A stretch of 64,000 bases of DNA from a bacterium. Its GTDB lineage: Bacteria > UBA4055. The stretch is taken from assembly GCA_029559475.1 (NCBI GenBank), contig JAKQBN010000061.1, forward strand, positions 1 to 64,000, read 5' to 3'. Positions 43,353 to 50,581 of this stretch are shown here, one piece after another (within the stretch, counting starts at the first letter, position 1; every line of letters starts with the position of its first letter). Made by a program: the position numbers and the translations under genes. A model generated the notes under the pieces. That model was given only the letters and a program-made list of their open reading frames with translations. It made no database searches and was not told the origin of the DNA.

Positions 43353-43378
43353 ATTATTAATATATATATATTAATAAT
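43353..43378. repeat. Perfect 26-bp AT palindrome in the gap before cassette copy 2
   Basis: ATTATTAA, then TATATATATA, then TTAATAAT, reads identically on both strands. It lies 27 bases after the AAA+ gene. The whole gap 43327-43650 has no gene; it holds this palindrome and the promoter at 43590-43618. The palindrome may be a terminator without a T run, a binding site, or simply AT-rich sequence. Confidence 0.5.
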
Positions 43379-43589
43379 TGAAGAACTATATCGTCTTCAT
43401 TCCATTGCAAACTTATGAATATTTAAAGTACTGCCCATTACAGAATCAAAAAAATGTTTATCTATTACTTAGGCACAATTAAGTATTATATCAATTCGTA
43501 TATTATTTTTTAATTATTACTTACAGCATTATTTCATATTCGAATATTTATAGCTATTATACATAAATTTTCATAATCGATTTTTTTAC

Positions 43590-43618
43590 TTGACAAAGGT
43601 TTTTTTTTATTTTATAAT
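43590..43618 (+). promoter_or_regulatory. Consensus promoter of cassette copy 2
   Basis: TTGACA (43590-43595), a 17-base spacer and TATAAT (43613-43618) match the sigma-70 consensus in every base. It is 33 bases before the start of the TPR-like gene at 43651 and is the strongest promoter in the window. Confidence 0.85.
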
Positions 43619-43650
43619 TCGGGAGAAGTTAAAATAAAAAAAGGATCAGG

Positions 43651-44088
43651 ATGACTTGTAAAAACAACGAAATAGACACCGAAATGGTGCAAGACGCAGA
43701 ACTTGAAGCACAAAAGGAAATAGAGTATGCGATAGCCGATAAAGCTGTAAGCGAACTCTTCAAATCAATAGCTAAGAAACACTACAGAAAAGCTCTTACA
43801 AGAGCAGAAATAATTTTAAGCACCCTAAATGATTCCGTAACTCCCAGAGTTTTCACGGATAAAGAAGAATTTTATGTTAGATACTCAACTTATATCAGGG
43901 CATATTGCCACCTGATGGTTCACAATTATAAAATGGCCTTAACGGGTTATAATGATTTACTAAGATTTAATGAAAGCACTAATGCTGTAACACCAGATTT
44001 TGTAATCACTGAGCTCAAAGAAGCTCAGAATAAATCAGAAAAGATGGTCCAACCGAGACAGAAGCAACAATTAAAAAACCAGAGGTAA
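43651..44088 (+). CDS. TPR-like protein, cassette copy 2
   Basis: This 145-residue paralogue of the protein at 35496-36032 has the shared core SELFKSIAKKHYRKALTRAEIIL and the following NYKMALTGYNDLLRF repeat. It has a longer charged N-terminus and a shorter C-terminus. It has a consensus promoter and GGATCAGG before the ATG, and is followed after three bases by a small protein gene. Function unknown. Confidence 0.6.
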   Translation: MTCKNNEIDTEMVQDAELEAQKEIEYAIADKAVSELFKSIAKKHYRKALTRAEIILSTLNDSVTPRVFTDKEEFYVRYSTYIRAYCHLMVHNYKMALTGYNDLLRFNESTNAVTPDFVITELKEAQNKSEKMVQPRQKQQLKNQR

Positions 44089-44091
44089 AAA

Positions 44092-44331
44092 ATGAGAAGG
44101 CGAAAGAATAATAAACAGCATCTTTATTACAATGGTGTATGTAATTCTCAAAAGAAGAATCCTTATGAATTCGAATACAATTTCACATATAATAAAGATA
44201 GAACAGCTGTGAAAAGGTACGCATTTAATTCTGGGAACAAGGTGGTTAACGAAACGTTCCAGGAATGTATGGGGTGGTTGAATCTTGCGAAAGAGGGAAT
44301 AGATGTTGTGTTTTGCTTGTTAGGAGGATAG
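44092..44331 (+). CDS. Small basic protein, paralogue of the last gene of the cassette
   Basis: This 79-residue protein has a basic N-terminus (MRRRKNNKQ) followed by a conserved core (FEYNFTYNKDRTAVKRYAFN, then ETFQECMGWLNLAKEGIDVVF). The same core occurs in the protein at 44861-45058, so the cassette holds two copies. It has GAGG 7 bases before its ATG. No known family is recognised. Confidence 0.6.
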   Translation: MRRRKNNKQHLYYNGVCNSQKKNPYEFEYNFTYNKDRTAVKRYAFNSGNKVVNETFQECMGWLNLAKEGIDVVFCLLGG

Positions 44332-44403
44332 CTTTGACTTATAACCTGATATCTAATTCTAACTAAACTTAAAAGCCCAAAAATAAAAATATAAGGAGCA
44401 ATT

Positions 44404-44868
44404 ATGAAACAGAAAGATCTTTACGGACAACCAATAACATGTGAAAACAATAGTAGTGATACGCTTATAATGCTTGATATGCCTGATAAAAAGTCTCGTA
44501 CTTCTCATAATTTAATCAGTATGCTTGAAAAATCCTGGGTGCGGGCAGCCTTAAGCATGAAGGATTTCGATCTCTTCTTTGCTTCAAACTGCAGTCATCA
44601 GGAAGACGAAATCAATATTGGGTTGCCCATCGAAAAGTATGCTTACGATCATTATATTGAACTGCTTAAGAAGAACATCGTCAAAAAAGGGATTAAGTAT
44701 AAACGGGTCATTGCACTGGGTGATTTCTCAGAGAAAGTCGCATGGGACATATCAGACGAAATTGCAGAAAAGGACTCAAAAATCGTTTTCCTACAGATAC
44801 CATTAAATAATGTTTACGATGAGGATCTGGATAGAATCTGGACCGAAGAGGAGGGCAAAAATGATTAG
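44404..44868 (+). CDS. Degenerate UDG-fold-like protein, cassette copy 2
   Basis: This 154-residue protein is paralogous to the one at 36029-36538: both contain SDT(L/I), S-W-x-R, a DFDLFFASNC / EFDITNAVQC segment, KYKRVIALGDFSEK / KYKIVIAFGKTAEK, and DLDRIWTEE / DIDNLWTKK. It has lost the N-terminal CxxC (only Cys13 and Cys63 remain) and the final HP motif, so it should lack a cluster and glycosylase activity. It overlaps the last small gene by eight bases. Confidence 0.6.
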   Translation: MKQKDLYGQPITCENNSSDTLIMLDMPDKKSRTSHNLISMLEKSWVRAALSMKDFDLFFASNCSHQEDEINIGLPIEKYAYDHYIELLKKNIVKKGIKYKRVIALGDFSEKVAWDISDEIAEKDSKIVFLQIPLNNVYDEDLDRIWTEEEGKND

Positions 44869-45058
44869 AAGAATTAAAAGAATAAGGAGATCGAAAAGAT
44901 TCAAGTATAATTTTGAACTAGGAACGAACCCTATGGTAAAAAGAACATACCGTTATTCTTCAGGTAACGATACGGTCGATGATATCTTCCACGAGAGTGT
45001 AGCTTGTTTGAACACTGTCAAAGAAGTCATCGATATTTTTTTTGATTTCATTACGTAA
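44861..45058 (+). CDS. Small basic protein closing the cassette
   Basis: This 65-residue protein is read from ATG 44861, where GGAGGG lies 5 bases upstream and the frame begins MIRRIKRIRRSKRF. The core FKYNFELGTNPMVKRTYRYS, DIFHESVACLNTVKEVIDIFF parallels the protein at 44092-44331. Its start overlaps the stop of the UDG-like gene by eight bases. A strong terminator follows after 48 bases. Confidence 0.6.
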   Translation: MIRRIKRIRRSKRFKYNFELGTNPMVKRTYRYSSGNDTVDDIFHESVACLNTVKEVIDIFFDFIT

Positions 45059-45106
45059 TCACAGTAATCTAACTACAAGGCGAACATGCCTGTAAATATT
45101 AACATT

Positions 45107-45136
45107 GGCCAGCAATATCAAAGCTGGCCTTTTTTT
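45107..45136 (+). terminator. Terminator of cassette copy 2
   Basis: GGCCAGC and GCTGGCC form a 7-bp stem around a 9-base loop, followed by seven T residues. It ends the unit that begins at the 43590 promoter and marks the right limit of the accessory island. Confidence 0.88.
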
Positions 45137-45216
45137 ATCCTTTTCTTTTGATGTAGTCTAAGTTATTATTAAATTCGGCATAAAAACATTACAGATACAA
45201 TACGGATATATTTGAT

Positions 45217-45366
45217 CTATTTTTTAGGTTCTTCTTCGTGCGGAAGCAGTTTGTCTATAGCCACGATCAGAAAGAAAAAAATGAACATGAATAAAAATAA
45301 TGCCGTCATTCCTTTGAAGGATATGTCAATGGCCTGTGAATAAACCGATACTATTTCATTTGTCAT
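45217..45366 (-). CDS. Tiny OadG-like Na+-pump decarboxylase gamma subunit
   Basis: This 49-residue protein has one membrane helix (FLFMFIFFFLIVAIDKLL) near residues 23-40 after a short amphipathic start and a charged tail (PHEEEPKK). It begins at 45366 and lies just upstream of the OadB-like gene's end on the same strand, the usual relation of gamma and beta subunits of Na+-transporting decarboxylases. The gene is too short for most callers. OadB, 10 bases upstream, has GGAG in its neighbour's favour. Function by analogy only. Confidence 0.6.
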   Translation of the reverse strand: MTNEIVSVYSQAIDISFKGMTALFLFMFIFFFLIVAIDKLLPHEEEPKK

Positions 45367-45376
45367 AATTTTCTCC

Positions 45377-46504
45377 TTAGTGTACCAACGCTAAGATTAG
45401 TCCGCCCGCAAGAACCGATCCGATCTGGCCGGATACATTCGCACTGACTGCATGCATTAAAAGATAATTTGTGGGATCTTCTTTGAGACCCATCGTATGA
45501 ATTACCCTGGACGACATCGGGAAAGCCGAAATTCCTGCCGCGCCTATCATAGGATTGACTTTCTTTTTTAAGAAGAAGTTTAGAAGCTTGGCAAAAAGTA
45601 CGCCGCCCGCCGTATCGAACATAAAAGCTATCAGTCCAAGACCGATTATAAAAAGTGTTGAGACCTGAAGAAATCTGTCCGCGGTCATCGTTGATGCTAT
45701 AGTGATACCGAGAAGAAGAGTAACGAGGCTGGCAAGTTCATTCTGGGCAGCGAGTGAAAGTTTGTTGAGCACGCCGCATTCCCTTACGAGGTTTCCGAAC
45801 ATCAGAAATCCTATCAGCGCGACTGCAGTGGGAGCAAATAAACCGGTCAGAATTGTAACCAGTATCGGGAACAGAACGAGAGTAGCTCTCGATATTTTTC
45901 TATCGTTCCCTCCTCCGTCCATTCTCATCATCCGTTCTTCTTTTGTGGTGAGCATTTTAATAATAGGCGGCTGAATTATAGGTACTAACGCCATATATGA
46001 ATAAGCCGCTACTGATATCGGGCCAAGAAGATTTGGGGCAAATCTTGTCGCTACATAGATCGAAGTCGGGCCGTCTGCTGAGCCGATCACCCCTATTGAA
46101 GCAGCTTCCTTTATATCGAATCCGAGAAGTGTTGCAAGGATCATTGTGAAAAATATTCCGAACTGCGCAGCTGCGCCAAATAAAAGAAGCTTGGGATTTC
46201 TGAAAAGAGGGCTGAAATCTATCATAGCGCCTATTGCTACAAATATCAGCAGCGGGAATATCTCCGTTAAAATTCCGACCCTGAAAAATATCGAAAGTGC
46301 TCCTTCAACGACATGACCGCCTTCGACCTGATCAAGTACTGAAGTATATGGTATATTAGCGAGAATAGCTCCGAAACCTATTGGCAGAAGCAAAGTGGGC
46401 TCGTAATTTTTCTTAACGGCAAGAAAGATAAGTGTTCCGCCGATCATCATCATGACGAGCATCTGCCATGTCATTGATGTAAGCCCTACCATTAAACCTT
46501 CCAT
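45377..46504 (-). CDS. Na+-transporting decarboxylase beta subunit
   Basis: This 375-residue membrane protein couples decarboxylation of a biotin-bound carboxyl group to Na+ export. Many hydrophobic helices and the family's conserved segments (GSADGPTSIYVATRFAP; GFLMFGNLVRECG; MSSRVIHTMG) match OadB/MmdB/GcdB. The start at 46504 is chosen over 46510 because GAGGT is placed properly. The alpha and biotin subunits are not in the window, so the acid (oxaloacetate, methylmalonyl-CoA or glutaconyl-CoA) is open. A gamma-like protein follows. Confidence 0.88.
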   Translation of the reverse strand: MEGLMVGLTSMTWQMLVMMMIGGTLIFLAVKKNYEPTLLLPIGFGAILANIPYTSVLDQVEGGHVVEGALSIFFRVGILTEIFPLLIFVAIGAMIDFSPLFRNPKLLLFGAAAQFGIFFTMILATLLGFDIKEAASIGVIGSADGPTSIYVATRFAPNLLGPISVAAYSYMALVPIIQPPIIKMLTTKEERMMRMDGGGNDRKISRATLVLFPILVTILTGLFAPTAVALIGFLMFGNLVRECGVLNKLSLAAQNELASLVTLLLGITIASTMTADRFLQVSTLFIIGLGLIAFMFDTAGGVLFAKLLNFFLKKKVNPMIGAAGISAFPMSSRVIHTMGLKEDPTNYLLMHAVSANVSGQIGSVLAGGLILALVH

Positions 46505-46541
46505 GCACACCTCTATATTAAAAACGAACTTAAATTAAAAA

Positions 46542-46625
46542 TGCCCGGGACTGGGCTCGAACCAGCACAGCATTGCTGCCACCAGACCCTGAACCTGGCG
46601 TGTCTGCCAATTCCACCACCCGGGC
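46542..46625 (-). tRNA. tRNA-Leu (anticodon CAG)
   Basis: The minus strand folds as an 84-base tRNA with GCCCGGG/CCCGGGC acceptor stem, a class II variable arm (TGGCAGCAATGCTG), GGTTCGAGC in the T arm and loop TTCAGGG giving anticodon CAG. CCA is not encoded. It lies between the OadB-like gene and ftsK, in the same direction. Confidence 0.95.
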
Positions 46626-46703
46626 AATTCATACAGGCGGTAAATATATTATATTTTATTGCCGCGGTCAAGTAATTTATACTGAAAATGATATGGGACA
46701 GGG

Positions 46704-46818
46704 CATAACTTAATTCCGTATCTCATCCTGCAACCATTAATCTCAATCACTTCTTTATTAAGTGTGTCGTACCGGCGAAAGAGAAGATGTAACGGATATC
46801 GATCCGTCTTGAATTATG
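46704..46818. repeat. Diverged 115-base intergenic element, copy A
   Basis: Starts CATAACTT and ends GAATTATG, like copy B at 50153-50265. The last third is shared (GATGT then AACGG, then GATCCGT, then GAATTATG), while the middle differs. In this copy the flanks also form an imperfect inverted repeat (GGGACAGGGCATAA with TTATGACCTGTCC). The whole gap 46626-46995 has no convincing gene; a plus-strand frame after 46890 (DSFIEAIERMDQEWSEYE) looks protein-like but has no start and may be a remnant. Confidence 0.4.
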
Positions 46819-46995
46819 ACCTGTCCTATCACCTTAATAGGTAATTATGATCTGATACAATTCGTATGTAGGCCGCTCCGTTTACACCTCTTTACCAGCC
46901 GGTATCTGACAGTTTTATAGAAGCGATTGAACGGATGGATCAGGAGTGGTCTGAATATGAAGTTGCATCAGATCGATGGGCAGTTGAAAGTGCTA

Positions 46996-49251
46996 CTAAT
47001 CATCATCAGTCGAGGAAATTAGGACATCGCGGGACTTGGAACCCTGATGCGGTCCGACGACACCGTCCCTTTCAAGCTGATCAATAAGCTTTCCCGCCCT
47101 CGCGTAGCCTACGGACAGACCTCTCTGAAGCATCGAAACGGATGCCATCCCGGTTTTTATCACCATACGTTTAGCCTCTGCGTATTTGGGATCTTCAGAT
47201 GCGGATCCTCCGAATTCATCCTCATCGCCACCCATCGCAGCTATCATTGCTGATGACGGTTTTGCCTTGATAGAAATTTTATCGAAATCGTGCGGCTGTT
47301 TGGAAATATGATCTACGACTTTGTTGATCTCTTTGGTCTCTACAAGCGCGTTCTGGATCCTGACAAGATCTGATTCGCCCGGCGGAATAAGAAGCATATC
47401 GCCTTTGCCGAGAAGAGATTCCGCGCCTTTACCGTCAAGAATAGTGCGCGAATCGACCTGACTGATCACCCTGAAAGCGATACGGGTCGGGAAATTCGCC
47501 TTGATCGATCCTGTAACGACTTTAACAGATGGTCTCTGGGTAGCCAGAACAAGATGGATCCCTATCGCCCTTGCCATCTGAGCGAGACGGCAGATCGGAT
47601 CCTCTACAGCTTTACCGGAGGTCATCATGAGATCGCCGTATTCATCCATAATACAAACAATGTAAGGCAGCTTTTTAAACGGTTCGCTTGTAAACTCATT
47701 CAGCTTCAGCTCGCCGGATTCGATCAGCGTGTTATACTCCTCGATATTCCTCGTACCGGACTGATTCAGAAGATCGTATCGTTTCTCCATTTCCGTAACG
47801 AGAGCTTCAAGCAGCCTCACAGCATCTTCGGGGCTGGTTACAACGGCATCGTCAATGCCGTCTATCTGAAGAAGATGGTGCTTGAGAAGGCCGGAATATA
47901 CAGATAGCTCGACTTTTTTCGGATCTATCATGCAGAACTGCACTTCTTCCGGCGTGGCTCTGTAAAGGATCGAAACGATAAGTCCGTTAATGCAGACCGA
48001 TTTACCTGATCCTGTCGAACCTGCTATTAAAAGATGAGGAGTTTTCGCGAGATCGAGAATATAGTTTTCGCCGTTGATCATCTTACCGAGTGCGATCGCG
48101 AGTTTCGATTTGTGCTTAGCGAATTTTTCGGATGAGATAATGGATTTTAAATATACGACCGAAGGATTCGAATTCGGTATCTCCACGCCTATTGTACCTT
48201 TACCTGGTATAGGAGCTACGATCCTGATGCTTTTCGCCTTTAAGGCCATAGCAAGGTCATCCTCTAAAGAAGTGACCCTCGATACTTTAACTCCCTTCGC
48301 AAGTTCAATTTCATACTGAGTGATCACCGGCCCGGGATTGATCTTCACGACCTTGGCCTCGAGAGAAAATTCTCTGAGTTTCTCTTCTAGCTTTACGCCC
48401 GTGTCTCTGAGTATCTGAGTATCTTCTATAATATTTGCATTGCTTTTAGATTCGTTCAGAAGTTCGATATCCGGCGGAACATATTTATATTTCTTGTCTA
48501 TCTTAGCCTTATATTCTACCGATCTTTCTATGACAGCTTCTTCGATCTTAAAATTATTTCCGTGATCTTTCTTTTCTGCTGATGCTGGGATAACCTGCGC
48601 AGGGATTATTTCAGTTTCTTCACTCTTTTCTTCCGCGGCTTTACTTGCCTCTTCTTCCTTTAACCTCATTTCTTTTTCTAGCTTTCTTTTAGCAAAGTAC
48701 TTTCTGACAGAATTATAGATCCAATACAGAAACCTGAATGTTTTATCGAAAGGATAAATTATGAATCTTACTAGCTGAGTCAGCCTGAAGTTAGATATGA
48801 AGAGTACGATTATGAAAAAAAGTGCTAAAAGTGCGATGATGCTCCCGGAGTAACCGAGATATTCGATCATTTTTCTGCTGAATATAAACCCTAGCAGCCC
48901 TAATATATCTCCGTACTCATACTGACTTGCGCTGAAAAATTCGCTGTCGGTGCCGTAATTCCAGACCCCGATGGCAGCCGATGCGGTCGAAGCAAGAACT
49001 ATAAACGCAATAAAATTCTTTGCGTGCCTGAACGGTGATTCCATTTTTATGAAATGATAGCCTTCGACAAATAAAAATACCGGAATCAGGAAGCTGACTT
49101 TATCTCCGAATGTAAGAGAATATAAGAACTGCACCATGCCGCTGAATTTGCCGAGAGAATCCTTCGATATCAGACCGAAGAGTATTAAAAGACCGATCGC
49201 AATGAATATCACGCCGAATATATCATGAAGCTTTTCCCGAGTTAGTTTCAT
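46996..49251 (-). CDS. ftsK: FtsK/SpoIIIE DNA translocase
   Basis: This 751-residue DNA pump acts at the division septum. Four membrane helices occupy residues 1-180, then a charged linker (KEEEASKAAEEKSEETE), a beta domain and RecA-type motor with Walker A AGSTGSGKSVCIN (about 420), Walker B VCIMDEYGDL (about 535) and the final gamma winged helix (SMLQRGLSVGYARAGKLIDQL). Length is normal for shorter FtsK proteins. The ATG has an AGAGG site. Confidence 0.95.
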   Translation of the reverse strand: MKLTREKLHDIFGVIFIAIGLLILFGLISKDSLGKFSGMVQFLYSLTFGDKVSFLIPVFLFVEGYHFIKMESPFRHAKNFIAFIVLASTASAAIGVWNYGTDSEFFSASQYEYGDILGLLGFIFSRKMIEYLGYSGSIIALLALFFIIVLFISNFRLTQLVRFIIYPFDKTFRFLYWIYNSVRKYFAKRKLEKEMRLKEEEASKAAEEKSEETEIIPAQVIPASAEKKDHGNNFKIEEAVIERSVEYKAKIDKKYKYVPPDIELLNESKSNANIIEDTQILRDTGVKLEEKLREFSLEAKVVKINPGPVITQYEIELAKGVKVSRVTSLEDDLAMALKAKSIRIVAPIPGKGTIGVEIPNSNPSVVYLKSIISSEKFAKHKSKLAIALGKMINGENYILDLAKTPHLLIAGSTGSGKSVCINGLIVSILYRATPEEVQFCMIDPKKVELSVYSGLLKHHLLQIDGIDDAVVTSPEDAVRLLEALVTEMEKRYDLLNQSGTRNIEEYNTLIESGELKLNEFTSEPFKKLPYIVCIMDEYGDLMMTSGKAVEDPICRLAQMARAIGIHLVLATQRPSVKVVTGSIKANFPTRIAFRVISQVDSRTILDGKGAESLLGKGDMLLIPPGESDLVRIQNALVETKEINKVVDHISKQPHDFDKISIKAKPSSAMIAAMGGDEDEFGGSASEDPKYAEAKRMVIKTGMASVSMLQRGLSVGYARAGKLIDQLERDGVVGPHQGSKSRDVLISSTDDD

Positions 49252-49269
49252 TTTGCCTCTAAATCTGAA

Positions 49270-50049
49270 TTAATAAAATACTGCCGACAGATAGCCTACA
49301 ACTCCGGATCTGTCGCCTGATATATCGCCTGAATTCCTGTAGTCGAGCACTTCAGATTTTAGTCCCAGGCTGACCGCGCATTTGATTAGCGCTTCTATTC
49401 CTGTCATTCCGCAAGCCTCTCCGTTTTCGATCATCGAAAGATCAAGGCCGTTTATGCCGATGACAATATTGCTGTCGATCTTCCTGCATTTTTCGTACGG
49501 ATGGTAATGGCTGAGATCGGAGGATATTATAACAAGATCTTTGCCTTCTTCTATCACTGTATTAAGCACTTCGGAAAGTTTGTCGCTGCTGTAATCTCCG
49601 TAAACGAAAACGGAAATGCTTTCAGCATCAATGTATTTTTTTATGAACGGCAGCTGTATTTCCGCGCTGTGTTCGTAAAGATGCACTTGATCAATAGATG
49701 TCAGCATATGTTTTTTTACGAGCGAATCTGTCAGTTCCCGGTTTACTTTAAAATTCTTGCCTACGAACTGGTATTCGTCGAAGCCGGCACCGCTCATTCC
49801 GGAAAACGCCACTCTGTGAGAAGGGGCGAAGATCACCGCCGATCTGTATTTATACCCTTCCGCAGCTTTGTATGCGTATGTCGCCGTCAACCCGGAATAA
49901 TACAGTCCCGCGTGAGGTGCTATCAGCGCTTTAGGCTTACCGTTTTTTTTCTGCTTTACCTGCGATCCGAAAGCGGACATCATTTCGTCGAGTTCGGCTT
50001 CATCTGACGGATAGAACGCGCCTTCTACTGCCGGATACCGTATTTTCAT
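49270..50049 (-). CDS. MEMO1-family protein (AmmeMemoRadiSam system B)
   Basis: This 259-residue protein matches the MEMO family start to end: RYPAVEGAFYPSD, IAPHAGLYYSGLTATYAY, FAPSHRVAFSGM, EHSAEIQLPF and ISSDLSHYHPYEKCR, with the conserved histidines for metal binding. The bacterial family goes with AMMECR1 and a radical SAM partner, which are not seen next to it. It precedes ftsK by 18 bases on the same strand. Function in bacteria is not established. Confidence 0.88.
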   Translation of the reverse strand: MKIRYPAVEGAFYPSDEAELDEMMSAFGSQVKQKKNGKPKALIAPHAGLYYSGLTATYAYKAAEGYKYRSAVIFAPSHRVAFSGMSGAGFDEYQFVGKNFKVNRELTDSLVKKHMLTSIDQVHLYEHSAEIQLPFIKKYIDAESISVFVYGDYSSDKLSEVLNTVIEEGKDLVIISSDLSHYHPYEKCRKIDSNIVIGINGLDLSMIENGEACGMTGIEALIKCAVSLGLKSEVLDYRNSGDISGDRSGVVGYLSAVFY

Positions 50050-50152
50050 GATGTCCTCCCGATAATTGTTACTGCTTTGTTTAAGCCGAAAGAAATATAT
50101 TAAAGTTTATAATGTTTTACAATCTATAATTTGAAATAATTAATATGCTCGA

Positions 50153-50265
50153 CATAACTTCATCTCAAAACGGACCCTGCCTCATCAGTCTGATCGCTTG
50201 TATATGGCTGATTTCGAACCTGCAGGTAAAGATGTGTAACGGGATCCGTTTTTATATGAATTATG
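50153..50265. repeat. Diverged 113-base intergenic element, copy B
   Basis: Begins CATAACTT and ends GAATTATG, like copy A. An inner inverted repeat (AAAACGGA-CCC at 50167-50177 with GGGA-TCCGTTTT at 50241-50252) is followed by a T run, so it could fold into a stem around 63 bases. The remaining gap 50266-50581 up to the M6 protease shows no gene I can support; it is AT-rich and should hold that gene's promoter (TATATT at 50533-50538, no good -35). Confidence 0.4.
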
Positions 50266-50581
50266 TTTCGCTGCATAAACCATGGAGGTTATAAGTCGAG
50301 TCATATATTTTGAGAAGCAGGAACGCACCCAAGCGTTGTCTTTTGAACGAGCCATATTTCCGGAGAAAAAATATCAAAGATCGTGCCGATACGTGATTTT
50401 TTCAAATTATTTCATAATTAATGCAGACATTTTTTTGGAGGATATCATGGCGAGTGATATAAATTTCCGATATATGACAAATGTTGTTTTTATTTACCGA
50501 AATATTTATTAGATTTTTACGGAAAACTCTATTATATTGTAAAGTTTTCAAAATTGAAATAATAAATTAAAGGATAAAAAG

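Noticed and set aside
46890-47060. Possible protein remnant on the plus strand (DSFIEAIERMDQEWSEYE...)
   Set aside because: No start codon or RBS, and its end runs antisense into ftsK; too short to support as a gene.
50282-50512. 76-residue plus-strand frame before the M6 protease
   Set aside because: Composition looks random, no family resemblance; its ATG follows no sensible RBS and the region is AT-rich intergenic sequence.
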